Source: a virus
IMG/VR virus record: IMGVR_UViG_3300010883_000482
Location: 1-23,671 of that record
DNA: 23,671 nucleotides
Strand: one strand, 5' to 3'
Part shown: positions 5,511-12,842 of the stretch, one piece after another
Layout: every line of letters starts with the position of its first letter
Numbering within the stretch: the stretch's first letter is position 1
Made by a program: the position numbers and the translations under genes
The notes under the pieces: model-generated
Database searches by the model: none
Seen by the model: only the letters and a program-made list of their open reading frames with translations
What the model was told of the DNA's origin: nothing

Positions 5511-6271
5511 TGTGTATCTCCTGTAATCCTGATTGAGTAGTTACCTAAACCATTTATCTTACTTAGCCCATCATCAGCAACAAACTTAAAACCATAAGCT
5601 GCTCCATCATCTAAGGAAATACTAAGTCCAGAGGCCAGTGCTCTAGTGAACCCAACTGGTGTACCTTGGTCATCATCTTGAGACAAGTTGTTACCAGAGG
5701 TAATCCAGTTTATAGTAGTTACTATCTGAACATCTATGGTAGCTGCCCATGTAGTAGAACCATTACTAATCTTGTGTAGTTCTAGTTTAATAGTAGGTGT
5801 TGGTCCAACAGGCGAGTCCCAATTCTTAACAGTTGCTGCTGCTGCATTTATGTATATTTCAGTTATCCTACTACCTACACCTGCAATTATAGGGCATAGT
5901 TGATCTTCCTCATCAGATCGACCTATGCCGTATTCATGCTGAGTTGCCCCATTTCCTCGGTTTAGGTTATCGGGACACCACAAGTAAGTTCTTCCTGTAG
6001 TTCCTATTACCCTAGCTCTGTTTGAAACCACTACTGTCCAAGTATTTATATTACCTTGGTTGTACTTAGAGTCCTCTAGGTTTTCTGGTGTAACGTACTT
6101 GACAGGTTCTGTACCATCATTGATCTCTTGCACAGAAGCTATTCCAGAGTTATTAGGAAGTTGTACTTTCCAGTAGCCTACATCTGTCCCATTTTTTGTG
6201 AATGTGTATATTGTTCCTCCGTAAGAGTATGTGTTGCCATTTATTGGAGAATTTGGAAAATTTATAGCCAT
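5507..6271 (-). CDS. Putative short tail fiber (254 residues)
   Basis: The N-terminus (residues 1-40, INFPNSPINGNTYSYGG, then YTF and GYWKV) is a common opening of phage fiber and structural proteins. Residues 45-70 form a short linker. Residues 78-254 are homologous to residues 209-377 of the next gene product (shared SNRA-VIG-TGRTY, QLCP, I-N-AAAA, GF or GIHF, NGLG or NALG, then S-I-ITG). So two neighbouring fiber genes end in the same domain type but differ elsewhere. This protein is likely a receptor-binding or fiber-tip subunit in the baseplate. A short gap of about 15 bases separates it from the upstream fiber gene. Confidence 0.7.
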   Translation of the reverse strand: MAINFPNSPINGNTYSYGGTIYTFTKNGTDVGYWKVQLPNNSGIASVQEINDGTEPVKYVTPENLEDSKYNQGNINTWTVVVSNRARVIGTTGRTYLWCPDNLNRGNGATQHEYGIGRSDEEDQLCPIIAGVGSRITEIYINAAAATVKNWDSPVGPTPTIKLELHKISNGSTTWAATIDVQIVTTINWITSGNNLSQDDDQGTPVGFTRALASGLSISLDDGAAYGFKFVADDGLSKINGLGNYSIRITGDTQ

Positions 6272-6286
6272 GTTAGGCTCCTATAA

Positions 6287-7357
6287 TTAGATTGGCTGTA
6301 CTACTGTATATCCAAGACTGGAAACCCAAGGGTCTGTAGGTAAAGGACCAGCAGCCCAGAGCGGTCTATTTTGTGTAGATGACCAGACTTGGTACCCTCT
6401 CATTTTTTGGTCACTAATGTTTATTGGGCTTGTTGCAACACTAAGAAACCCATCTGGCACAGCTGGCGGGTTGTAAGTGTTAGGTGCATTTGGAGGACTA
6501 GCTGGAACCCATTGTGAACTGTCTCCATCATTAATATCCATGTAAAGAGTGCCATCACTAAGGTTGTACCAGACAGTACCTAAGCCATTTACTGGCGGTG
6601 GTGGTGCTTCACCGACATGAGAAGATGATACAGGAACCCATGTCTGGTCCTTACGACCATACACTTGACTGTCCTGTGGGTTCTCTGGAATAGTTCCATC
6701 AATATCACTCTGAGCAGGTCTGTTACCTTCATGATAAACATGGTAAGCAGTATTAGTTGGACTAGGCTTTAGTTCAATAGACGGGTCTGCTCGTTTCTTA
6801 TCACCAACATCAACTACTACTACCTTACCTTTTACATTACCGAACACCCAATTCTTCTCTAGTGTGTTAGTAGTGTTTAGTGCAATCACTGAGTAGTTGT
6901 TGTATAGAGTTAGTTCGTTACCTTCCCAGTTGGCGGTAGCTGTATCAGTTTTGGTGTTTACCTTTTTAATGTACACACCATCTTTATAGTTTAAGTCATT
7001 AAAAGAATAAGGTACCTTGCTAAATACAGTGCCATTTACCCAGTACGAGCCAGTATTATCTAGGGCTGGGTCTTGTGGTTGAGTACCTACACTATCATTA
7101 TGTTCATTTCTACATGTGTATACTACCTCCCCTCTAACTACTTTTGCACCTTCTTTGTAGTTAATTTTATCTTGCCAAGGGTATACATCCTTCTCTGCAT
7201 AAGCCAACTTAGCCTTATCTAGATTCTGTAGTACCCAGTTAAAGTTCTGGAAGGTTGGTATTTCCGCTACCCAACCTAGCTGATACTTTGAGTCTCCTGG
7301 GTCTGAATATCCGCCAGATACAGCCCAAACTAATTCTAGTCCTGTAGGAGTTGTCAT
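6287..7357 (-). CDS. Putative tail fiber with a carbohydrate-binding-like segment (356 residues)
   Basis: It is next to the DUF2612 baseplate gene and probably attaches the fibers. Residues 1-50 (GLELVWA, then WVAEIPTFQNFNWVLQNLD) look like the baseplate-attachment start seen in several myophage fibers. Residues about 58-108 have a W-x5-Y-x-x-G-x-x-V-x3-G-x-x-Y-x-C pattern ending P-x-x-YW, similar to the CBM5/12 family of chitin-type carbohydrate-binding modules. The middle contains V-Y-H-E-G-N-R-P, a motif often seen near the end of phage fibers before a variable tip. The C-terminal third is rich in Pro, Gly and Trp (HVGEAPPPPVNGLG, then VWYNLSDGTLYMD). The CBM assignment is by pattern only. 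Confidence 0.7.
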   Translation of the reverse strand: MTTPTGLELVWAVSGGYSDPGDSKYQLGWVAEIPTFQNFNWVLQNLDKAKLAYAEKDVYPWQDKINYKEGAKVVRGEVVYTCRNEHNDSVGTQPQDPALDNTGSYWVNGTVFSKVPYSFNDLNYKDGVYIKKVNTKTDTATANWEGNELTLYNNYSVIALNTTNTLEKNWVFGNVKGKVVVVDVGDKKRADPSIELKPSPTNTAYHVYHEGNRPAQSDIDGTIPENPQDSQVYGRKDQTWVPVSSSHVGEAPPPPVNGLGTVWYNLSDGTLYMDINDGDSSQWVPASPPNAPNTYNPPAVPDGFLSVATSPINISDQKMRGYQVWSSTQNRPLWAAGPLPTDPWVSSLGYTVVQPI

Positions 7358-7360
7358 AAT

Positions 7361-8050
7361 TTATTCCTGTGTTATTGTGAAAGTTATACCAGTTGGTACA
7401 AAATATTTAGATATGTAAAAAATAAGCTGTAAGTCTCTATCTGTAGTATCAGATGCAGACAACACTAAATTTACAGTTTTGTTAGGTATTGCTGGTGTTA
7501 CATCTGACTCCTCATCTCTTATTTCTAAGGTAGAAGGTACTCTACCTAATACTATACTAATTAGGTAGTAAGCTAGATCGAAGTCGGCTGTATCTCTGTT
7601 TGAAACTATAGCTCTTACAGTAAGCAACCTGCGATAAACTGCGTCATCTAGGGGAGTTACTTCGCTGTTTCCTAAGTTGCCATCCCTAAATACACCACCA
7701 TCATCTGGAGTAGCTTTGTCTGCCATCTTATGTGAGAATGCTCCTTGGAAACCAAACCATCTTACTGGTAATATTACCGCTCTTGTTTGTTGTAGTATAA
7801 TACCTATAACATCCAACTGAGCACCAATAGCATTTTCAAGGAACCTTCCTATGTATGCTTCCTCTATCTGCTCAAATAAGTAGTCCATTTCTGAAATAAA
7901 TGCCATGAAGTATTCTTTAAGGTTTGCACTGTCTCTATATTGGGATAGTAGTAGGCCTTCCATTATTTGATTACCTTTATCCTTTACCGTTGGTTCCGGA
8001 TATGTTTTCTGAGGCAAAAATAAAGGGCTTTCATTTAGTAGTGTATTCAT
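7361..8050 (-). CDS. DUF2612-like baseplate wedge protein
   Basis: A 229-residue protein. The order after baseplate J, the helical N-terminal half (LKEYFMAFISEMDYLFEQIEE), the A-I-GAQLDVIG segment near residue 75, then DAVYRRLLTVRA and the C-terminal beta segment ending K-YFVPTGITFTI match the DUF2612 family, found beside baseplate J in phages with a DUF3383 sheath. The family has the role of P2 protein I: it sits at the baseplate edge and links it to the fibers. The ATG overlaps the baseplate J stop by four bases. The following fiber gene starts just three bases downstream of its stop. Confidence 0.82.
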   Translation of the reverse strand: MNTLLNESPLFLPQKTYPEPTVKDKGNQIMEGLLLSQYRDSANLKEYFMAFISEMDYLFEQIEEAYIGRFLENAIGAQLDVIGIILQQTRAVILPVRWFGFQGAFSHKMADKATPDDGGVFRDGNLGNSEVTPLDDAVYRRLLTVRAIVSNRDTADFDLAYYLISIVLGRVPSTLEIRDEESDVTPAIPNKTVNLVLSASDTTDRDLQLIFYISKYFVPTGITFTITQE

Positions 8051-9204
8051 GGATTTACCGTATTTATCATTATATCACCAGCCTCAGAGAAAGCAAAGAG
8101 AGCACTGCTTATTTCTACGTTGCTGCCTGTTGTGTAACTTACACCATCTATTGATAACTCTAATGATCTTACATCGGCCTTAGCGTAAGGAGTTATGATA
8201 CCAAACAATCTTGACCAAACTACATCCTCTCCTGCATCTAAATTCTCTATGTAGTTAAGCAAGTCAGACCTGATAGCTTCTACTGCTCCAGCATAGTCTT
8301 CATCTAGGAAAAGGACATCCAATTTTATAAATACATTGATTGCTACTGCTTTACTGAACTTTATTGGGTGAGTAAACCCTTGCGTGTCGGTTACTAAGAC
8401 CTCCTCAGTGCCATGCGTAAGACAACCCAATCCTTTTGTTTCAAGGATTAACCTAGCTATAGCCTCGTCAGTTATTACATTAGTATCATACTCTCCTAAC
8501 ATAACTTGTATATGATTAGCAGGTGTGCCATCTCCCAATGTTATGGTACTATCATTGTTAGATACTAGAACTTGCGTAATTCCTAATTTTTCTACAATTC
8601 TAGCTTTTAATACTTCGGCTATTGGTATAGAATTCCTTAATACAGTCCTGTTTCTTAGGTTTCTATATTGTATATCTGTTTGGGCTGCTCCGCCAACCCT
8701 TCCAGCAATAGGTTGGTTTATTGAATCCCACCCTGTAATCTCACTTACAATGGTATTGATAGTACCTATGTCAGTATTAATACCACCGGAGACTGTAGCT
8801 ATTACTTGCACAGTTGCAGGTAAAGTAACACTAAACGTAGTAGCGAACTCATTGCCATTACTATCAGCCACTACTGAGCCAGCACTGACTGTGGTACCAG
8901 CTACTCCGTCTAGCTCTACGTTTGCCTGAGAGCGAGTAGCTGCCCCATAAGGTAAACCTGTTATCATTCCTACGTTTCTTAGTCCAGCACCTATAGCTAC
9001 GTCTGGGTTGTAGCTATGGAAAACCTGACTTAGTTCGTTCCATGCCTGTGCTAGTTCAAACGAGAATATCTCTACTAGTTGTCCGTCAGGAGACTCAGTA
9101 CTTAAATCCATATCAGGGCTAAATGCTAATAGCCTAGTATGGATTCTATCTATAATCTCCTTCTCAGTTAAAGGGGTGAATCCCTCTATTGATAGTCCTG
9201 CCAT
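8047..9204 (-). CDS. Baseplate J-like protein
   Basis: A 385-residue protein (starting MAGLSIEGFTPLTEKEII) of the baseplate J family (P2 gpJ, T4 gp6 type), which forms the wedge ring. Typical features are the N-terminal helical start with TPLTEKEIIDRI, then FSPDMDLSTESPDGQLVEIF, GLRNVGMITGL at about 80 and G-VS-AGS-V with the repeated beta strands that follow, and AQTDIQYRNLRNRTV near 175. I choose the ATG at 9204, which overlaps the previous gene as TAATG and has GGAG eight bases upstream, rather than the ATG at 9216 four codons earlier. It is flanked by gp25-like and DUF2612 genes, the normal order. Confidence 0.9.
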   Translation of the reverse strand: MAGLSIEGFTPLTEKEIIDRIHTRLLAFSPDMDLSTESPDGQLVEIFSFELAQAWNELSQVFHSYNPDVAIGAGLRNVGMITGLPYGAATRSQANVELDGVAGTTVSAGSVVADSNGNEFATTFSVTLPATVQVIATVSGGINTDIGTINTIVSEITGWDSINQPIAGRVGGAAQTDIQYRNLRNRTVLRNSIPIAEVLKARIVEKLGITQVLVSNNDSTITLGDGTPANHIQVMLGEYDTNVITDEAIARLILETKGLGCLTHGTEEVLVTDTQGFTHPIKFSKAVAINVFIKLDVLFLDEDYAGAVEAIRSDLLNYIENLDAGEDVVWSRLFGIITPYAKADVRSLELSIDGVSYTTGSNVEISSALFAFSEAGDIMINTVNP

Positions 9205-9560
9205 TATATACTCCAAGGTACAGTTAAATCTATACCACCATAAATTGTTGTAGCTGTAAAAGTCACTGTCAGTGTACGTTGACTCAGTTCCATACTAAAG
9301 GTCTCAATCTTTTGTACACCAACAGTCCCTAGTATAATTTTTCTTGCCCTAAACTCTAAATCAAACAAGTCTGGGTCCTTCTTTAGATCACTACTTTGCA
9401 ACCAACCAATAGTAGGGTCAAGCAACCACTCACCTAATACAGTGAGTAGTCTATTCTTTACTAGTTGGATTGTGTAGCGCCCATCAGATACCCTAGCAAT
9501 ACCTCCACCATCTAGTTTGATGATGTCATTGTTTTTGTCTAGGGCTATTTGTATAGACAT
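9204..9560 (-). CDS. gp25/Mu gp46-like baseplate wedge protein
   Basis: A 118-residue protein. The centre reads ARVSDGRYTIQLVKNRLLTVLGEWLLDPTIG and then an R-x-x-I-L-x-V-x-x-I-x-F pattern, as in the T4 gp25 / GPW family and the DUF2634 (Mu gp46) group. These proteins join the baseplate wedge to the first ring of the sheath and help start sheath assembly. It lies between the Gp138-type spike and baseplate J, as in related phages. The end of the gene gives the TAATG overlap with baseplate J. Confidence 0.85.
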   Translation of the reverse strand: MSIQIALDKNNDIIKLDGGGIARVSDGRYTIQLVKNRLLTVLGEWLLDPTIGWLQSSDLKKDPDLFDLEFRARKIILGTVGVQKIETFSMELSQRTLTVTFTATTIYGGIDLTVPWSI

Positions 9561-9574
9561 TTAAGTCTCCTATG

Positions 9575-10603
9575 TTATAGTGGTGGTGGTGCTATTGGTG
9601 GCCCAGAGTTAGATCCGCTTGCCGAGCTTACATGTAAGTGAGTTTCAACAGCTTCAACAAACACGCCATTGTACGTACCAACTAATGGTACTCCTAGTGT
9701 GGTTTCGCCAATTGCTTCAATGGTTCCAGCAACGTCAGGTGTACCAGTAACTCGTAGTGAGCCGGATATTTCTATTACATCTGTCTCTCCTCCTGCTGCT
9801 GGTGGCCCAAATGAAGCACCTCCCAACGTCATTGAACCTACTGCTATAGAAGCTCCCGAGATTGCCCCACTAGCAACAACAGTTACGCTATTTACAGATG
9901 TATCTGATGTTAGCATACTAGTAGTAGTAGCTCCTACTACATCTAGCTTACCTTTTACTACTACATTAGTTGAGAACTCTGCCAGTGGTGTAGCAATTTC
10001 AACCTTGTTATCTGCTACTACTTTCACATCTGGTGCTGTTACATCTGCCCTTGTGCCGCAGTTAACTTCACTTGTATCACAGTTGACAATAACCGAAGGT
10101 GCATTTATAGTAACTACAGTTGTGCTGTTTACCTCAATAGATAGATCATCCTTGAGGTGTATGTTCTGAGTAGCATTACTGTTACGCCACTGGCTTCCAT
10201 CAGTTGTGTAGTCGGTTATCCTTCTTGGTATTGTATTAAAACCTACAAAGGCAAATCCATCATTTATACTAAACTGGCGTCTTAGCCAAGGTCTTGGTAG
10301 GTTAGCTTGCTTACCTGCTACATCTTTATCTTTGTATAGCCAGTGGTCGTAGCCTACCTGACTAAATACCATCAAGCAAGTGTCACCTTCCTTTATAGGC
10401 ATAGTCATAGACCACCCACCACCCGAAGGAGTATGTACAGGTACATCCTGAATCGGTTTTCGTATAGCTGTTTGTGATACCAAGTCGGAGTTGCTGAACA
10501 CACTTTCAGCTGAGATTTGTATAGTAGCAGTTTGATCTTCTGGGAAGTACTCAACTATACGTGCAGGTAGTATTATCGACATCTCCTGATTATCAATTAT
10601 CAT
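9575..10603 (-). CDS. Baseplate spike protein with Gp138-type N-terminus
   Basis: Residues 8-128 match the phage Gp138 N-terminal (OB-fold-like) family: ILPARIVEYFPEDQTATIQI, then IQDVPVHTPSGGG, GDTCLMVFSQVGYDHWLY and FAFVGFNTIPR. The remaining 200 residues are repeated beta strands with many Val and Thr residues (VTINAPSVIVN, VKVVADNKVEIATP), as in the triple-stranded beta-helix of a membrane-piercing spike. The C-terminus has an HLH pair (H322, H324), then glycine and serine, ending in a proline-rich tail (PPIAPPPL). In P2 gpV-like spikes an HxH pair near the tip binds iron. The gene overlaps the preceding gene by four bases. Confidence 0.85.
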   Translation of the reverse strand: MIIDNQEMSIILPARIVEYFPEDQTATIQISAESVFSNSDLVSQTAIRKPIQDVPVHTPSGGGWSMTMPIKEGDTCLMVFSQVGYDHWLYKDKDVAGKQANLPRPWLRRQFSINDGFAFVGFNTIPRRITDYTTDGSQWRNSNATQNIHLKDDLSIEVNSTTVVTINAPSVIVNCDTSEVNCGTRADVTAPDVKVVADNKVEIATPLAEFSTNVVVKGKLDVVGATTTSMLTSDTSVNSVTVVASGAISGASIAVGSMTLGGASFGPPAAGGETDVIEISGSLRVTGTPDVAGTIEAIGETTLGVPLVGTYNGVFVEAVETHLHVSSASGSNSGPPIAPPPL

Positions 10604-11790
10604 AGTGAATCCTCTAGGAAGTTAACACTGTCTGTGCTGGATATTTTAGTTAGGGTTGTTGGTGCAGATGCTCTTAGGAAAGTAGTTGTTGCTATATCTC
10701 CTCTCTTTGCAGCACCTAGTAATATGTCATCAATTGTAGGTAAGTCATTGTCACTGAAATCATCAGGGTTTAGTGAAGGGTTTACTGAGCCTATAGCTCC
10801 AGCTATTATACAATCCACCCCCAATGCTAACAGTACTTGTCCAAATTCCTTATTACCATTTACTCCAAATATTCCATAAGCTGCACCATAAACAGTCTTC
10901 TTTAGATTGCCTAATGCAGTATCTATAGTATCTTCCACTATGTCAGTACCAAGTCCGATTAACCCGTCCTTGATACAAGCTGATGCTGTCAGTGCTCCCT
11001 TTTCCAAACCTATGTTGCCCTGTATTAAGTCAGCCCAATTCATACTAGAGCTTGCTTCTTCCTGCACAACATCTATGTCACTAGTGCTAACTTCATATAG
11101 GTATTGCTCAGTAGTAGGGTCATAACCAACATTAGAGTAAGTCATTCTTACTGCCTTACCATTTGTGCCAGTGGTTTCCCATTGAAAACCCTCTCTCAAG
11201 TCAACTGTAGCTTCTGATATTTCTGCATCATCAGTTACAGTTAACCCAGCAGAAGTAAGCTTAGCTACTACACTTTTTCTTTTAGTTTTACTAATTGGTT
11301 TAAATTCTATCAAGGCTGGAGTAGGGCCATTAATACTGTCGGCAACTTGCACTTCCTCACCTGAGATAATAAACTCCATTATATCTGTTTTACCAGCGGC
11401 AAGCTTAGTTTTAAACTTAGTAAATATTACTGGAGAGTAGTCACCAAAGTTAGTAACAACGTCACATGGTGTAGCTTGGTGTACTAACCCTTCAAGGGTA
11501 GCAAACATAATCTTAGAGTTGTTTCCACCATACTCATGTAATTCTTCCGAACCTACTACTAAGTGGTTAGAGATAACTCCAGATATAGACACTGCCCTGT
11601 TTTTCTTAATTGCATGATTACTGATATTAAAACCTGACTGTACAGGAAACTTAGTTATCTCAGTAGATATGCTGTGATCTTCCGCTACTACTGAGTGGAA
11701 TCTCAGTACGGATTCCACTGCACTATTAATAAAAGGGTTATTGTCAGTATCCACTTTGTAAGTTATTTGAGCTTTGGTTAGTTTTGCCAT
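10600..11790 (-). CDS. Dit-like baseplate protein
   Basis: A 396-residue protein. Residues about 45-110 match the Dit-like family in DUF3383-type myophages: KFPVQSGFNISNHAIKKNR, then V-SISGVISNH and the aromatic and acidic stretches after them. A second domain occupies the rest and includes a glycine-rich helical stretch (ILAGAIGSVNPS) near residue 330, where a membrane-like or aggregating segment might sit. It belongs between the hub and the spike and probably forms part of the ring around the tail tube end. The start ATG has AAGGAAC upstream. The second domain is not recognised. Confidence 0.75.
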   Translation of the reverse strand: MAKLTKAQITYKVDTDNNPFINSAVESVLRFHSVVAEDHSISTEITKFPVQSGFNISNHAIKKNRAVSISGVISNHLVVGSEELHEYGGNNSKIMFATLEGLVHQATPCDVVTNFGDYSPVIFTKFKTKLAAGKTDIMEFIISGEEVQVADSINGPTPALIEFKPISKTKRKSVVAKLTSAGLTVTDDAEISEATVDLREGFQWETTGTNGKAVRMTYSNVGYDPTTEQYLYEVSTSDIDVVQEEASSSMNWADLIQGNIGLEKGALTASACIKDGLIGLGTDIVEDTIDTALGNLKKTVYGAAYGIFGVNGNKEFGQVLLALGVDCIIAGAIGSVNPSLNPDDFSDNDLPTIDDILLGAAKRGDIATTTFLRASAPTTLTKISSTDSVNFLEDSL

Positions 11791-11805
11791 TATTGTTCCT
11801 TAGTT

Positions 11806-11932
11806 AGTCCACCATTGCCAAGTAGCCATAGTGGTTCCTTGGGTTGGAGGATATGCTATTGTCTTTGAGTCCACCATTTCCCACCAACAGCCATAGTGAT
11901 TCCTTGGGTTGGGGGGTATGCTACTGTCTGGG
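11806..11932. repeat. Imperfect tandem duplication at the end of the hub gene
   Basis: Bases 11868-11932 (the last in-frame part of the hub gene) are repeated with changes at 11806-11867. Both copies encode the peptide AYPPTQG-x-TMA then WWT, but the second copy is in the -1 frame after the hub stop codon. Differences between the copies include synonymous third-position changes (TAC/TAT, CCC/CCT). Confidence 0.9.
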
Positions 11933-12842
11933 TCATCCAAGTACTATCCCAATTAGAGCCTTTGTGTTGTACTTGAGAGACTAGATACAAACTATTTCCT
12001 CCTATCTTTTCTGCTATAAAGTCTTTTGCTTGCTCTAGTACAGATTGATGGGAATCTACACCTATTGTAAGTAGGTTTGTTATATCTAAAATAGCAGAAG
12101 GTTTAATGTTTGTATCTAGGTTCGATACTACACTTATCTGACCTTTCCCAAGTTTTGGGTTAGATCTCATATTATCTGTAGATAACTTAACAGTACCAGC
12201 AGCATTGTAGAAATCAGTATTTTTTACATTAGCAAAGTTGGCCTTATACACAAATACAAACGTACTACTTTCTGTGTATATATTAAATCCATACTCCTCC
12301 CCAAGTCTTTCTAGCACACTACCTAGAGTCCCTTGTTCTCTGGACACTCTCCTATAGCTTGCATGAGATATTATATCATCTGGGAAGTGTTTGAACTCTG
12401 ATATACCATCAAACTTAGCAGCAGTTAGACATTGCTTAATAATCTTCTTTAAGTTAGGTTGTCTGGTTATAACATCTATATTTTTCTCCAAGTATAACTT
12501 ACGAAGTTTAGAGTAGCAGTACATAGTAAATATACTTTCTGGTACATTTATCTCCTCAAGTGAATTACTTATGTACAAGCTATTTATGACCGCCACTTTA
12601 GGAGACCCATGCAAAGATGTATACACAGTAACATAGGCATCTTGTGCATAGCTGATCTTATTTATAATTTTCGGTGATAGGTTAGTTAAAGTGATCTTAG
12701 CTCTTTCCCATCCTTTAATACTTCTTATATCAAAATCTATCTTAAGGCTATCAGTTTCAAACAGTGTCTTGCCATGTACCTTGCCATCCATCTCATGTAC
12801 TTTCAATAGTACATATTGCCCAAATTTACTAATCTTAGCCAT
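11856..12842 (-). CDS. Baseplate hub-like protein
   Basis: A 328-residue protein that starts in a TAATG overlap with the tape measure stop. By position (between the tape measure and Dit-like genes) and composition it resembles baseplate hub proteins of the gp27 / Mu P type. Residues 80-130 (ISNSLEEINVPESIFTMYCYS, then R-x-P-NLKKIIKQCL) and 175-210 (RVSREQGTLGSVLERLGEEYGF, then F-VFVYKANF) are the expected type of hub domains. The C-terminal peptide is duplicated downstream, out of frame (see the repeat). No hydrolase motif is seen. Confidence in the class is moderate. Confidence 0.65.
   Translation of the reverse strand: MAKISKFGQYVLLKVHEMDGKVHGKTLFETDSLKIDFDIRSIKGWERAKITLTNLSPKIINKISYAQDAYVTVYTSLHGSPKVAVINSLYISNSLEEINVPESIFTMYCYSKLRKLYLEKNIDVITRQPNLKKIIKQCLTAAKFDGISEFKHFPDDIISHASYRRVSREQGTLGSVLERLGEEYGFNIYTESSTFVFVYKANFANVKNTDFYNAAGTVKLSTDNMRSNPKLGKGQISVVSNLDTNIKPSAILDITNLLTIGVDSHQSVLEQAKDFIAEKIGGNSLYLVSQVQHKGSNWDSTWMTQTVAYPPTQGITMAVGGKWWTQRQ

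Noticed and set aside
9669-10169. Long plus-strand open frames opposite the spike and other structural genes
   Set aside because: They mirror minus-strand genes with clear families, have low-complexity Ser/Thr/Pro/Val composition and lack ribosome sites. The same applies to all other plus-strand frames in the window.
10600-10900. Membrane segment in the Dit-like protein C-terminus
   Set aside because: The hydrophobic Gly/Ala stretches are short and interrupted by charged residues; not enough to call a membrane span.
11856-11890. Programmed frameshift in the hub gene
   Set aside because: No slippery heptamer in the correct phase (GGT GGG AAA TGG does not fit X XXY YYZ), so I list only the duplication as a finding.
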